A DNA stretch of 64,000 nucleotides, from NCBI GenBank assembly GCA_902561155.1, contig CACEOY010000003.1, positions 1 to 64,000 of the forward strand, given 5' to 3'. The translations under genes and the position numbers were made by a program. This document shows positions 1 to 9,456 of this stretch, piece by piece. The DNA is from an uncultured Pelagibacteraceae bacterium (GTDB lineage: Bacteria > Pseudomonadota > Alphaproteobacteria > Pelagibacterales > Pelagibacteraceae). The notes beneath the pieces are model-generated. The model saw only the letters and a list, made by a program, of their open reading frames with translations, searched no databases and was not told where the DNA came from. Within the stretch, counting starts at the first letter, position 1. Each line of letters starts with the position of its first letter.

Positions 1-694
1 TGCATTCAATAACTTAAAAAAATCCAAAGTTGAAGGTAAAGGCGTTCTAAATAATAGAATATCTGAATATCTCTTAACAAGTCTTGCACAAAGTGGAATA
101 AAAACACATTTTGTAAAAAGACTAAACATGCGCGAACAATTAATAAGACGTGCAGAGATTATTCCCATTGAATTTATAGTAAGAAATGTTGCAAGTGGAT
201 CTTTAACAAAAAGGCTTGGGGTGGCTGAAGGCACAGTTTTAAATAAACCCCTTTTGGAATACTGTCTCAAAAATGATAAGTTGCAAGATCCTGTGGTATC
301 AAAAGAACATATTTTTAACTTTGAATGGGCTACGAAAGATGAAATTAAACAAATAGACAAGATGACGCTTAGAATAAATGATATTCTAATTGGTTTATTT
401 AGAGGTATAGGCATAAAATTAATAGATTTTAAGATTGAATACGGAAAATCTTGGAATAAAGACAAAGGAGCAAATGAGATTATTCTTGCTGATGAAATAA
501 GTCCTGACACATGTAGGCTTTGGGATTTAAAGACAGAAAAAAAATTAGATAAGGACAGATTTAGAAATGATTTAGGAAATATAATAGAGGGTTATCAAGA
601 AGTGGCTAGAAGACTTGGTATTTTGCCTGAAATAGCAAATGTTAAAGAGGTAAATTTCAGTAAACCGCGATCAATTAAATTTAAAAAAAAATAA
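1..694 (+). CDS. purC: SAICAR synthetase (partial, 5' end outside window)
   Basis: Phosphoribosylaminoimidazole-succinocarboxamide synthase, which joins aspartate to CAIR in IMP synthesis. The ORF track starts at 128, but the frame is open back to base 2 and reads FNNLKKSKVEGKGVLNNRIS, typical of the family N-terminus, so the gene begins before the window. The motifs RLNMREQLIRRAEIIP and VRNVASGS, and the later SPDTCRLWD, are classic PurC. Its TAA stop is followed after one base by purS, and purCSQL forms one transcription unit. Identification is secure; only the true start is missing. Confidence 0.96.
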   Translation, partial: AFNNLKKSKVEGKGVLNNRISEYLLTSLAQSGIKTHFVKRLNMREQLIRRAEIIPIEFIVRNVASGSLTKRLGVAEGTVLNKPLLEYCLKNDKLQDPVVSKEHIFNFEWATKDEIKQIDKMTLRINDILIGLFRGIGIKLIDFKIEYGKSWNKDKGANEIILADEISPDTCRLWDLKTEKKLDKDRFRNDLGNIIEGYQEVARRLGILPEIANVKEVNFSKPRSIKFKKK

Positions 695-695
695 A

Positions 696-935
696 TTGAA
701 ATTTGCAGTTATCATAACATTAAAAAAAGATGTCTTAGACCCTCAAGGTAAAGTAGTTGAACAGACTTTACAAAGTATGGGGATTAACTCATTAAAGAAT
801 TTGAGGCAGGGAAAATATATTGAAATTGATTTAATTGAGTCAGATGAAAAGATAGCTCGTAATATTATAGAAGAAATGTGTAAAAAGCTTTTAGTTAATT
901 TAATTATAGAAGAATATAAAATAAGAAAAATTTAA
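696..935 (+). CDS. purS: FGAM synthase subunit PurS
   Basis: Small 79-residue subunit that bridges PurQ and PurL in the three-part formylglycinamidine ribonucleotide synthase. It has the usual PurS start (FAVIITLKKDVLDPQGK) and the QGKYIEI segment. The first codon is TTG, one base after the purC stop; no ATG in this frame fits the family N-terminus. It overlaps purQ by one base (TAATG). Its presence agrees with the short PurL and separate PurQ encoded next. Confidence 0.95.
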   Translation: MKFAVIITLKKDVLDPQGKVVEQTLQSMGINSLKNLRQGKYIEIDLIESDEKIARNIIEEMCKKLLVNLIIEEYKIRKI

Positions 936-1615
936 TGAACTCTTCAGTAATTGTTTTTCCTGGATCAAATTGCGACAGAGATGTTGCAACTGCTCTTACA
1001 AATCTTCAGTTTAAAAATAAAATGGTTTGGCATAAAGATAGTGAGCTACCAAAATCAGATTTAATTGTTATTCCTGGTGGTTTTTCATATGGAGATTATT
1101 TAAGATCAGGTGCAATTGCTGCGAAATCTAATATTTTAAAAGAAGTTATAAAAGCAGCGAAATCAGGTTGTCTTGTATTGGGTATATGTAATGGGTTTCA
1201 AATCCTTATAGAAACTGGACTTCTTCAAGGAGCATTATTAAGGAATAAAAATCTTAAGTTTGTATCAAAGGATATTAATTTAAAAATAATTAATAATGAG
1301 AATAAATTTTGTAAAAATTATAAGAAAAATAGTATAATTAATTTAAACATAGCGCATAACGAGGGTAATTATTTTACTCAAAAAGATCACCTAAAAGAAT
1401 TGGAAGATAACAATCTTATACCCTTCAAGTATTGCGACATAGAAGGTTCAATAAATGAAAGCAGTAATCCTAATGGCTCTTTAAATAATATAGCTGGCAT
1501 TTTAAATAATAATAAAAATATTTTAGGTATGATGCCTCATCCTGAAAGAATGGTTAACAGTTTAATTAGTAATTCTAATGGTATCGAATTGTTTACAAGT
1601 ATTTTAAACAAATGA
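935..1615 (+). CDS. purQ: FGAM synthase glutaminase subunit PurQ
   Basis: Class I glutamine amidotransferase that supplies ammonia to PurL. Visible features are [12 protein letters not shown] at the N-terminus, the nucleophile loop LGICNGFQ with its catalytic Cys (about residue 88), and the closing MMPHPERM, which holds the catalytic His and Glu. Length (226 residues) fits the PurS-dependent form. It overlaps purL by four bases (ATGA), consistent with translational coupling. Confidence 0.96.
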   Translation: MNSSVIVFPGSNCDRDVATALTNLQFKNKMVWHKDSELPKSDLIVIPGGFSYGDYLRSGAIAAKSNILKEVIKAAKSGCLVLGICNGFQILIETGLLQGALLRNKNLKFVSKDINLKIINNENKFCKNYKKNSIINLNIAHNEGNYFTQKDHLKELEDNNLIPFKYCDIEGSINESSNPNGSLNNIAGILNNNKNILGMMPHPERMVNSLISNSNGIELFTSILNK

Positions 1616-3807
1616 TAATTACAAAAGAAATAATTGATTTTCACGGTTTAAAATTAGAAGAATATTCTAAAATTAAACTTTTAATGAACAGAGAGCCAAA
1701 TTATTTAGAATTGGGTATTTTTTCAGCTATGTGGAATGAGCACTGCTCATATAAATCATCAAAAATTCATTTAAAAAAGTTACCTGTTAAAAATAAAAAT
1801 GTAATTCAAGGTCCTGGTGAAAATGCTGGAGTAATTGATATTGGAGACGGTGACGCAATAGTGTTTAAAATAGAAAGTCATAATCATCCTTCATTTATAG
1901 AGCCCTATCAAGGTGCTGCAACGGGTGTAGGAGGAATACTAAGAGATGTTTTTACAATGGGTGCTAGACCTATAGCACTACTTAATTCAATTCATTTTGG
2001 AGACCCAAATAATAAAAAAACAAAAAATCTTTTAAATGGTGTTGTTTCAGGTATCGGAGGATATGGCAACTGTATAGGTATACCGACTGTTGCAGGTGAA
2101 ACAAAATTTAACAGCACATATAATGAGAATATACTTGTTAATGCAATGGCAGTTGGTTTGGTTAATAAAGAAAAGATTTTTTACTCTAAAGCAAAAGGTG
2201 TTAATAAGGCTGTCGTTTATGTTGGGTCTAAAACAGGAAGAGATGGGATTCATGGAGCTTCAATGGCATCAGCAGAATTTGATGAAAACTCTGAGGATAA
2301 AAAACCAACGGTTCAAGTAGGTGATCCTTTTACTGAGAAACTTCTAATGGAAGCTTGTTTGGAATTAATGAAAAAGGATTCTATAATTTCTATTCAAGAC
2401 ATGGGTGCAGCAGGTTTAACATCGTCAAGTGTTGAGATGGCCTACAAAGGAGGTTTAGGAATTGAATTAGATTTAAATAAGATTCCTTGTAGAGAGGAGA
2501 ATATGAGTCCTTATGAAATGATGTTATCCGAAAGCCAAGAAAGAATGTTAATTATTTTAGAGGATGGGAAAGAAAATGAAGCAAGACAAATCTTTAAAAA
2601 ATGGGATTTGGACTTTGTCGTAATTGGTAAAACAACTGATACTAAAAATTTATCTTTAAAATTTAAAAATGAAGTCGTGGCATCAATTCCCATAGAGGCA
2701 TTATCATCAAAAGCGCCTTTATATGACAGAAAATGGGTCAAAAAAAAATTAGATAAAAAAAGATTTAATCTTAAAGAACATAAAAAAATTAAATTTGATA
2801 AAGCTTTTTTTGAACTTATATCCTCTCCTAATCATTCAAATAAAAAATGGGTGACTGAGCAATATGATCAAATGGTTATGGGTGATACCATAGAACGTTC
2901 TGGAGCAGATGCTGCTATTGTAAAAATACATCAAAAAGATAAAGCAATAGCTATAACAGTGGACTCTTCGGCTAACTATTGTAAATCTCATCCATTAAGT
3001 GGAGGCAAACAAATTGTTTGTGAAAGCTGGAGAAACCTGGTTTCTGTTGGGGCCAAACCAATTGCTATTACTAATTGTTTAAATTTTGGTAATCCTGAAA
3101 ATCCAGAAATAATGGGACAATTCGCAGAAAATATTTTAGGAATTAAAGAAGCGTGTGAATTTTTAGACTATCCAGTAGTCTCTGGTAATGTTTCATTTTA
3201 CAACGGTACAAATAATAACAATATTTATCCTACTCCAGTAATTGGCGGTGTGGGACTAATAAAAAATTTAAATAAAATTCAAAATCATAGATTAAAAAAA
3301 ATTGATAGCCAAATTATAATAATAGGTAAGACTTTTGGTCATTTAGACCAAAGTGCTTTTATTAATGAATTATACGATATACATGATGGAATGCCTCCTG
3401 AAATAAATTTGTTAAACGAAAAAAATAATGGTGAAATGATTTTAAAACTCATTGAAAGTGAGAATATTAATTCTGTACACGATATCTCATCTGGTGGAGT
3501 CATTCTTGCTTTGGCAGAGATGTCTATAAGTTCACAAATCGGTATTAAAATACAAAAACCTCAAAAGACATCAAATATATTTGAGTATTTTTTTGGAGAA
3601 GATCAAGGGAGATATTTGATTGAAGTAAATAAAAATAATTTATCTAAAGTAGAAAAAAAGTTAAAAGATAATGATATATACTTTGAAAATATTGGAATCA
3701 CTCAAAAAGAATATTTTGAAATAGATAAAGATTTAAAAATTAAAGTAAAAGAGCTTTATGAGTTGAATAATAGATGGTATAATACATTTAATGGCCTTAA
3801 CAATTGA
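1612..3807 (+). CDS. purL: FGAM synthase large subunit PurL (short form)
   Basis: ATP-dependent synthase subunit converting FGAR to FGAM with ammonia from PurQ. It is 731 residues, the small PurL type rather than the roughly 1,300-residue fused enzyme, as expected beside purS and purQ. Family motifs include [39 protein letters not shown] and SGNVSFYN. Two AIRS-like halves are evident, with a second glycine-rich block near DISSGGV. The last 17 bases overlap bolA. Confidence 0.97.
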   Translation: MIITKEIIDFHGLKLEEYSKIKLLMNREPNYLELGIFSAMWNEHCSYKSSKIHLKKLPVKNKNVIQGPGENAGVIDIGDGDAIVFKIESHNHPSFIEPYQGAATGVGGILRDVFTMGARPIALLNSIHFGDPNNKKTKNLLNGVVSGIGGYGNCIGIPTVAGETKFNSTYNENILVNAMAVGLVNKEKIFYSKAKGVNKAVVYVGSKTGRDGIHGASMASAEFDENSEDKKPTVQVGDPFTEKLLMEACLELMKKDSIISIQDMGAAGLTSSSVEMAYKGGLGIELDLNKIPCREENMSPYEMMLSESQERMLIILEDGKENEARQIFKKWDLDFVVIGKTTDTKNLSLKFKNEVVASIPIEALSSKAPLYDRKWVKKKLDKKRFNLKEHKKIKFDKAFFELISSPNHSNKKWVTEQYDQMVMGDTIERSGADAAIVKIHQKDKAIAITVDSSANYCKSHPLSGGKQIVCESWRNLVSVGAKPIAITNCLNFGNPENPEIMGQFAENILGIKEACEFLDYPVVSGNVSFYNGTNNNNIYPTPVIGGVGLIKNLNKIQNHRLKKIDSQIIIIGKTFGHLDQSAFINELYDIHDGMPPEINLLNEKNNGEMILKLIESENINSVHDISSGGVILALAEMSISSQIGIKIQKPQKTSNIFEYFFGEDQGRYLIEVNKNNLSKVEKKLKDNDIYFENIGITQKEYFEIDKDLKIKVKELYELNNRWYNTFNGLNN

Positions 3808-4021
3808 TGAGATAAAGAAACATATCTTAGATGCTATACCAGATGCTTCTATTGAGATAAAAGATTTAATGGGTGACAATAATCACTATTCTGCAACTAT
3901 CAAATCTAAGATATTCAAAGGTATGAGTAAAATTGAACAACATAAAAAAGTTTACAAATCATTAAAGGGTAAAATGGGTAATGAGCTTCATGCACTTTCA
4001 CTTATAACTGAAGAAAAATAA
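3791..4021 (+). CDS. bolA: BolA family protein
   Basis: A 76-residue BolA/IbaG-type protein. The segment [20 protein letters not shown] followed by [19 protein letters not shown] is the BolA fold signature, with the conserved histidine near the C-terminus that can bind an Fe-S cluster. BolA proteins pair with CGFS monothiol glutaredoxins, and grxD follows one base after the stop, supporting a joint role in Fe-S handling. The ATG lies inside the 3' end of purL, so expression is probably coupled to the purine operon. Confidence 0.9.
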   Translation: MALTIDEIKKHILDAIPDASIEIKDLMGDNNHYSATIKSKIFKGMSKIEQHKKVYKSLKGKMGNELHALSLITEEK

Positions 4022-4022
4022 A

Positions 4023-4340
4023 ATGAACATTAAAGAAAATATACAAAACTTAATTAATCAAAATGACATTTGTTTGTTTATGAAAGGCACACCCGAAGCC
4101 CCGCAGTGCGGTTTTTCAATGGCTGTATCAAATGTTTTAAAACATTTAAATGTAAAATTCAAAAGTGTTAATGTTTTAGAAGATCAAAATTTAAGACAAG
4201 GCATTAAAGACTTCAGTGATTGGCCAACCATTCCTCAGTTATACGTTAAAGGAGAGTTTATTGGAGGTTGTGACATTGTTAAAGATATGTTCGAAAAAGG
4301 TGAACTAAAAAAAATTTTAGAAGAAAAAAAATTAATCTAA
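4023..4340 (+). CDS. grxD: Monothiol glutaredoxin, Grx4 type
   Basis: A 105-residue CGFS glutaredoxin. The active-site run KGTPEAPQCGFS, the cis-proline stretch WPTIPQLYVKGEFIGGCDI and the glutathione-binding GGCD are all present. Proteins of this class carry or transfer [2Fe-2S] clusters bridged with glutathione and form complexes with BolA, encoded immediately upstream. The stop codon abuts the convergent rpsD stop, with no room for a conventional terminator. Confidence 0.95.
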   Translation: MNIKENIQNLINQNDICLFMKGTPEAPQCGFSMAVSNVLKHLNVKFKSVNVLEDQNLRQGIKDFSDWPTIPQLYVKGEFIGGCDIVKDMFEKGELKKILEEKKLI

Positions 4341-4958
4341 TTATCTTGAATAATATTCAATAACTAAGTTTGGTTCCATAATAATGGGATAAGGAACTTC
4401 TGAGAATTTTGGTACTCTGACCAACTTAACAGATTTACTCTTACCATCCAATTGAATGTATTCTGGAATTTCTCTTTCTTTACTCTGTATAGATCCATCA
4501 ATTACATTAAGTTTTTTTGACTTTTCATTCACTTCGACTTGATCTGTATCTTTTAAAAGATAACTTGAAACATTAACTCTTTTTTTATTTACTTTAATAT
4601 GACCGTGGTTAATAAGTTGTCTGGCTGCAAAAACAGTTGGAGCAAGTTTAGCTCTATAAACAACTGTATCAAGTCTTGTTTCTAATAAAGCAATTAAATT
4701 TTCAGATGTGTCTCCTCTTTTTGATAAAGCCTTTCTATAAATATTTCTAAACTGTCTTTCATTTATATTTCCGTAGTAGGCTTTAAGTTTTTGTTTTGCT
4801 TGAAGTTGAATACCGTAATCTGTTGGCTTCCCTTTTTTATTCTGGCCGTGCTGACCTGGAGGATATGCTCGAACATTAAATGGGCTTTTTGGTCTTCCCC
4901 ATAAATTTGCTTTCAATCTTCTATCTACTTTATGTTTAGATTTTAATCTTTTTGTCAT
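4341..4958 (-). CDS. rpsD: 30S ribosomal protein S4
   Basis: Primary 16S rRNA-binding protein, 205 residues as usual. The N-terminus has KHKVDRRLKANLWGRPKSPF. The S4 RNA-binding domain is clear: ETRLDTVVYRAKLAPTVFAA, then RQLINHGHIKVNKKRVN. The usual N-terminal zinc cysteines are absent, as in many alphaproteobacterial S4 proteins. It is the last gene of a minus-strand run and is separated from trmJ by 38 bases, so it may have its own promoter. Confidence 0.98.
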   Translation of the reverse strand: MTKRLKSKHKVDRRLKANLWGRPKSPFNVRAYPPGQHGQNKKGKPTDYGIQLQAKQKLKAYYGNINERQFRNIYRKALSKRGDTSENLIALLETRLDTVVYRAKLAPTVFAARQLINHGHIKVNKKRVNVSSYLLKDTDQVEVNEKSKKLNVIDGSIQSKEREIPEYIQLDGKSKSVKLVRVPKFSEVPYPIIMEPNLVIEYYSR

Positions 4959-4996
4959 TATTTGATCACGGGTTTACAAGGTTTAGGGGGTAAATG

Positions 4997-5725
4997 TCAA
5001 TTGAGCTTTTTTTTATTTTTACTTAAAGAGCCAATTAAACTGGCTAAAATCCTTAGTTCTTTATCATCTGGCTCCATTCTATAAAATAAATTGTTTATAT
5101 TTTTTATCATAGAGTTTCTCTTTTCAGGGGGTTTAAAAAAGTTTTTTTGTTCAAGTTTGGCCACGAGTAACTTAATTATTTGAGATAACTTACCTTTTTG
5201 ACCTATATTTTTATTAAAAATCAATTGTTTAGTAAGTTTCAAGTTATTTAATTTAAATATTTCATAACAAACTAATGATACTGAATGAGAAAGGTTCATC
5301 GATTTAAATTTTGGCGATGTTGGTATTTGAACTACATAATTTGCATAAGATAAATCAATGTTTGATAAACCTGATGCTTCTGGACCAAACATTAATCCAA
5401 TTTTCTTTTTTTTAAATTTTCTTGTGATATTAAGAAATTTACTCATACTAATATGTTTTTTATTAATATCTCTCTTCCTAGCACTAAATGAAAAAATTAT
5501 ATCAAAATTTTGGATAGCTGAATTAGTATTATCAAATACCTTTGTTTTATTCAAAATATCAAAAGCGCCTACTGAAGTTGTCTTAGCTTTAATATTTGGC
5601 CAACCGTTCTTTGGATTAGAAATAATTAAGTTTTTAAATCCAAAATTTTTTAACGATCTTGCGGTAGCTCCAATATTTTCACCAAGTTGAGGTTTAATTA
5701 AAATAAAACCATATTTATTTTTCAT
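4997..5725 (-). CDS. trmJ: tRNA (cytidine/uridine-2'-O-)-methyltransferase, TrmJ-like
   Basis: SPOUT-superfamily RNA 2'-O-ribose methyltransferase, probably acting on position 32 of tRNAs. It opens with FILIKPQLGENIGATARSLK, and the trefoil-knot SAM site is visible as IGLMFGPEASGLSNIDLS followed by IPTSPKFKSMNLSHSVSLV. These are TrmJ/TrmH-group-1 motifs. Length is 242 residues. The start overlaps the end of cimA by 11 bases. Exact target specificity is inferred from family resemblance. Confidence 0.85.
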   Translation of the reverse strand: MKNKYGFILIKPQLGENIGATARSLKNFGFKNLIISNPKNGWPNIKAKTTSVGAFDILNKTKVFDNTNSAIQNFDIIFSFSARKRDINKKHISMSKFLNITRKFKKKKIGLMFGPEASGLSNIDLSYANYVVQIPTSPKFKSMNLSHSVSLVCYEIFKLNNLKLTKQLIFNKNIGQKGKLSQIIKLLVAKLEQKNFFKPPEKRNSMIKNINNLFYRMEPDDKELRILASLIGSLSKNKKKLN

Positions 5726-7319
5726 GAATATTTGCTGGCGCTTTTTCTTTGAATAGTTTGTATTCTAAACTATCAATTAAAGCCTTAAATGAAGCTTCAA
5801 TAATATTTTGAGAAACACCTACAGTGAACCAACTTTTCCCAGTTTTATCCGTACTTTCAATTGAAACTCTCGTAGTTGCTCCTGTGCCGGTATTTAAAAT
5901 TCTTACTTTGTAATCTAGAAGTTTGAGATCAGAAAAGTATTTATAGTATTTTTCAACCTTTTTAAAATTTGATCTAATTGCATTATCTAGTGCATTTACT
6001 GGTCCATTTCCCTCACCCTGACAGTATATTTCTTTACTATCAATTATAAAAGTAACCTCTGCGGTTGTTTTTAATACATTATCTTTTTTAACGTTTACAT
6101 TATAGTTTTTAACTTTTAAATACTCTGGAAGTTTCCCTAATAATTTATTTGCTAAAAGTTCAAAAGACGCATCCGCACCATCATATGAATAACCAGTAAA
6201 TTCTCTTTCTTTAACTTCATTTAAAATTTTTTGAACTTTGGTATCTTTTGAGTCAATTTTAATTCCATAGTTTTCAAGCCTGGATAATATATTTGATCTT
6301 CCAGCCTGATTTGAAACAATAATATTTCTATGATTTCCAACTTCTTTGGGATCTATGTGTTCATATGTTTTTGGATCTTTTTTTACTGCAGAAACATGTA
6401 GTCCTCCTTTGTGAGAAAATGCAGATCCTCCAACATAAGCCATACTTTTGTTTGGTTTTTTATTTAGTACCTCATCTAAAAATCTAGAGCATTCTGTTAA
6501 CGATGAAAGTTTCTTTTTATTTATATTTAAATCAAATTTATCACTAAAAGTTTTTTTTAAAAAAAGGGTTGGAATGATAGACATTAAATTTGCATTGCCA
6601 CATCTTTCGCCCAAACCATTTATTGTTCCTTGTATTTGTCTAGCTCCAGCTAATACAGCAGTTAAAGAATTGCTTACAGCGTTTTCAGTATCATTATGCG
6701 CGTGTATACCTAGATTTTTCCCTGGAATTATCTTGGTAACATTATTTATTATATCTCCAACTTCATTTGGTAAAGTTCCACCATTAGTATCACATAAAAC
6801 AACCCATCTGGCTCCTTCGTCGTAAGCTTGCTTTAAACAATCTAGAGCGTAGTTAGGATTATTTTTATATCCATCAAAAAAGTGTTCAGCGTCAAAAAGA
6901 AATTCTTTTTTATTTTTAACGAAATGCTTAGCTGTCTCTTTAATGTTTTTTAAATTATCCTCATTTTTAATGCCTAATGCTGTTTTGACGTGAAAATCCC
7001 ATGTTTTTCCAACAACACAAACTGTTTTGCAATCGACGTTCATTAAAGGAGATAAATTTGGATCGTTATCAGCACTGACTCCATTCTTTTTTGTCATTCC
7101 AAATGCTGTGAACTTTGAGTTCCCAAGATTTGGAGATTTATCAAAAAATTCATTATCTATTGGATTAGCTCCAGGCCAACCACCTTCTATGTAATCTACT
7201 CCAATATTGGATAAAATTTTTGCAATTTTATTCTTTTCTTCAACTGAAAAATCAACTCCTTCAGTCTGTGCGCCATCCCTTAAAGTGGTATCAAATATGT
7301 ATATTTTTTCTTTATTCAT
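5715..7319 (-). CDS. cimA: (R)-citramalate synthase
   Basis: Condenses pyruvate and acetyl-CoA to citramalate, entering isoleucine synthesis without threonine deaminase. The HMGL-like catalytic domain starts with IYIFDTTLRDGAQTEGVDFS. The motif IEGGWPGANP and length of 534 residues fit the CimA subfamily rather than LeuA. GIHAHNDTENAV and INGLGERCGNANL carry the metal site and signature. A C-terminal LeuA regulatory domain (GNGPVNALDNAIR) suggests feedback control by isoleucine. It overlaps cysS by four bases. Confidence 0.93.
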   Translation of the reverse strand: MNKEKIYIFDTTLRDGAQTEGVDFSVEEKNKIAKILSNIGVDYIEGGWPGANPIDNEFFDKSPNLGNSKFTAFGMTKKNGVSADNDPNLSPLMNVDCKTVCVVGKTWDFHVKTALGIKNEDNLKNIKETAKHFVKNKKEFLFDAEHFFDGYKNNPNYALDCLKQAYDEGARWVVLCDTNGGTLPNEVGDIINNVTKIIPGKNLGIHAHNDTENAVSNSLTAVLAGARQIQGTINGLGERCGNANLMSIIPTLFLKKTFSDKFDLNINKKKLSSLTECSRFLDEVLNKKPNKSMAYVGGSAFSHKGGLHVSAVKKDPKTYEHIDPKEVGNHRNIIVSNQAGRSNILSRLENYGIKIDSKDTKVQKILNEVKEREFTGYSYDGADASFELLANKLLGKLPEYLKVKNYNVNVKKDNVLKTTAEVTFIIDSKEIYCQGEGNGPVNALDNAIRSNFKKVEKYYKYFSDLKLLDYKVRILNTGTGATTRVSIESTDKTGKSWFTVGVSQNIIEASFKALIDSLEYKLFKEKAPANIHEK

Positions 7320-8668
7320 TTATAGTTCCAAGTCGTTTTACCTTTTTCATCTTTTATATCAATACCTTCTTTATCTAAGTCATCTCTTATTTGATCAGCG
7401 AGTTTATAATTACCAGCTTTTTTGGCATCTTCACGATTTTTAATTTTATTTAATATATTATCTTCAGATATTTTTACTTTACTTTTTTTATATTCAGCTC
7501 TTTTTTCAAAACTTTCATTAAATAAACCAATTAAACGACATGCTTTGTTAAATTCTTTTTTTTTATCTTTATTTCCATTTTGTGATTGTTGAAACAGCTC
7601 GTGCAATTTGGAAATATAAAGGGGAGTGTTCATGTCGTCTAATAAATCGTTAAAGCAATCAGGTGTTTTTTCAGTTATTTCTGAGGAATACATTGAATAC
7701 CATTTATCTAAGGTTTTAGATTGTTCCGTAAGTAATTCATTATTCCAATCTAAAGGTTGTTTGTAATGGGCACTTAAGAGTGATAAACGAACAACTTGAC
7801 CTGAATATTTTTTGGTTGCATCGTCTATTGTTGTAATATTTCCTAGTGATTTTGACATTTTTTCTTTATTCATTGTTACAAAACCATTATGCACCCAATA
7901 ATTTGCAAATTTTTCTGTTCCATTATAAACACATGATTGAGCAATCTCATTTTCATGGTGTGGAAAAATTAAATCTAATCCTCCGCCATGTATATCGAAA
8001 TTTTTACCTAGATATTTTTCACTCATGACTGAGCACTCTAGATGCCACCCAGGTCTCCCTCTTCCCCAGGGCGACTCCCAACCAGGATCATTATTATTTG
8101 AAGGTTTCCAAAGAACAAAATCTAAAGGATCTTTTTTTAACTTTGATACTTCCACTCTAGCACCTGCTTTAAGATCGTTAGGATTTTTATTTGAAAGATT
8201 ACCATAATTTTTAAATGACGATACTGCAAAAAAAACATGCCCATTTTTTTCATAAGCAGCATTTTTTTCAATTAATTTTTTTGTCATATTTATCATACCT
8301 TCTACGTGATCGGTAGCTCTAGGTTCTTGAGTAGGATTTAAGCAAAATAAAATTTTACAATCTTTGTGAAATTTTTCTGTTACAGATTTTGTTAAATTCG
8401 AAATATCTATTTTTTTTGTTTTCGAAGCCTCAATAATTTTGTCATCTATATCTGTTATATTTCTTACATAAGAAACTTTTTTCTCTCCATAAAGTTCAAT
8501 GAGTATTCTGAAAAGAAGATCAAAAACTACTAAAGCACGAGCGTTTCCAACATGAGGATTATCATAAACTGTTGGCCCGCATGCATATAAAGAAACATTT
8601 TCTTTGTTTATTGGATTAAAAATTTCTTTTTTATTTGTAAGCGAGTTAGTTAAATGTAAGTTATTCAT
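7316..8668 (-). CDS. cysS: Cysteinyl-tRNA synthetase
   Basis: Class I aminoacyl-tRNA synthetase of 450 residues. The N-terminal YACGPTVYDNPHVGNARA contains a zinc cysteine and the HIGH-type HVGN. The zinc site continues with ECSVM and HHENEIAQS, and KEKMSKSLGN is the KMSKS loop. The C-terminal helical anticodon region is short and lysine-rich. Its start overlaps the end of nadE by eight bases, placing it in the nadE-cysS-cimA-trmJ run. Confidence 0.97.
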   Translation of the reverse strand: MNNLHLTNSLTNKKEIFNPINKENVSLYACGPTVYDNPHVGNARALVVFDLLFRILIELYGEKKVSYVRNITDIDDKIIEASKTKKIDISNLTKSVTEKFHKDCKILFCLNPTQEPRATDHVEGMINMTKKLIEKNAAYEKNGHVFFAVSSFKNYGNLSNKNPNDLKAGARVEVSKLKKDPLDFVLWKPSNNNDPGWESPWGRGRPGWHLECSVMSEKYLGKNFDIHGGGLDLIFPHHENEIAQSCVYNGTEKFANYWVHNGFVTMNKEKMSKSLGNITTIDDATKKYSGQVVRLSLLSAHYKQPLDWNNELLTEQSKTLDKWYSMYSSEITEKTPDCFNDLLDDMNTPLYISKLHELFQQSQNGNKDKKKEFNKACRLIGLFNESFEKRAEYKKSKVKISEDNILNKIKNREDAKKAGNYKLADQIRDDLDKEGIDIKDEKGKTTWNYK

Positions 8669-9398
8669 TGAATTTGCAAACTGGTATAGGATTCATTTTG
8701 TGTAAATTTTTTTCTCTTATCTTTAAATATTTCTGGTAGTTTGGATCATCTTTATCTTCCATAGCTTTTTCAAGATCTTTATAACTCATTCCTAATTGTT
8801 GGACATCGTTTCTGCCGTCGTCCCACAATCCGTCAGTTGGTTGAGAGTCTATAATCTCTTTTGAAACTCCAAGATATTTACCTAGCTCCCAAACTTGAGT
8901 TTTTGTACAATCAGCTATTGGAGATATATCTACACCCCCATCACCATATTTAGTATAAAAGCCAACACCAAAGTCCTCAACTTTATTACCTGTTCCAACT
9001 ACAATACCAGAATTAGCTGCTGCTACCTGATAAAGAGTTGCCATTCTTAATCTAGCTCTTGAATTTGCAAATCCGTGCTCATTATCAAAGTTATTTAAAA
9101 CTTGAGAAAAGGATCCAAATATTTTGTCCATTTCGATTAAGTGATGTTCAACATTTTTAAACTTATCTTTCAGCCATTTTGCATGTGTTAAGCTTAAGTC
9201 ATGTTGAGATTTTATTTGTTTAATTGGCATTGTTAACACAATTGTTTTTCTACCTGTGTTTGCACATAGCGTACTAACCACAGAAGAGTCTATACCACCT
9301 GAAATACCAACCACTAATGCTTTAGGATTAAACGAAGTAGTTTCACAATAATTGTTGATCCAATCAGTGATAATTTTTGCTCTGTTTTTTGCTTCCAT
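8661..9398 (-). CDS. nadE: Ammonia-dependent NAD+ synthase
   Basis: Converts deamido-NAD to NAD. The PP-loop VGISGGIDSS is near the N-terminus, with GTGNKVEDFGVGFYTKYGDG and SPIADCTKTQVWELGKYLG downstream. There is no nitrilase-type glutaminase domain, so the short enzyme uses free ammonia. The ORF track begins at a TTG (9443), but I prefer the ATG at 9398. It has AGAGGAG upstream and matches the family N-terminus, and the extra residues would be translated through a perfect hairpin (9428-9456). Confidence 0.92.
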   Translation of the reverse strand: MEAKNRAKIITDWINNYCETTSFNPKALVVGISGGIDSSVVSTLCANTGRKTIVLTMPIKQIKSQHDLSLTHAKWLKDKFKNVEHHLIEMDKIFGSFSQVLNNFDNEHGFANSRARLRMATLYQVAAANSGIVVGTGNKVEDFGVGFYTKYGDGGVDISPIADCTKTQVWELGKYLGVSKEIIDSQPTDGLWDDGRNDVQQLGMSYKDLEKAMEDKDDPNYQKYLKIREKNLHKMNPIPVCKFNE

Positions 9399-9427
9399 AA
9401 TTAATACATCTCCTCTTTTAAGGTCGT

Positions 9428-9456
9428 GTCTTAATAATTTCAATAATTATTAAGAC
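9428..9456 (-). repeat. Perfect inverted repeat over the DAHP synthase stop codon
   Basis: GTCTTAATAATT, a five-base loop, then AATTATTAAGAC: a 12-bp stem without mismatch. On the minus-strand transcript it contains the TAA of the DAHP synthase gene and ends about 30 bases before the preferred nadE ATG. No U-tract follows on that strand, so it is not a textbook terminator. It may stabilise or process the mRNA between the two genes. Confidence 0.6.

Noticed and set aside
2047-2741. ORFs on both strands inside purL (68, 76 and 76 aa)
   Set aside because: They lie wholly within the well-conserved purL frame, have no family motifs and no ribosome sites; they are frame shadows.
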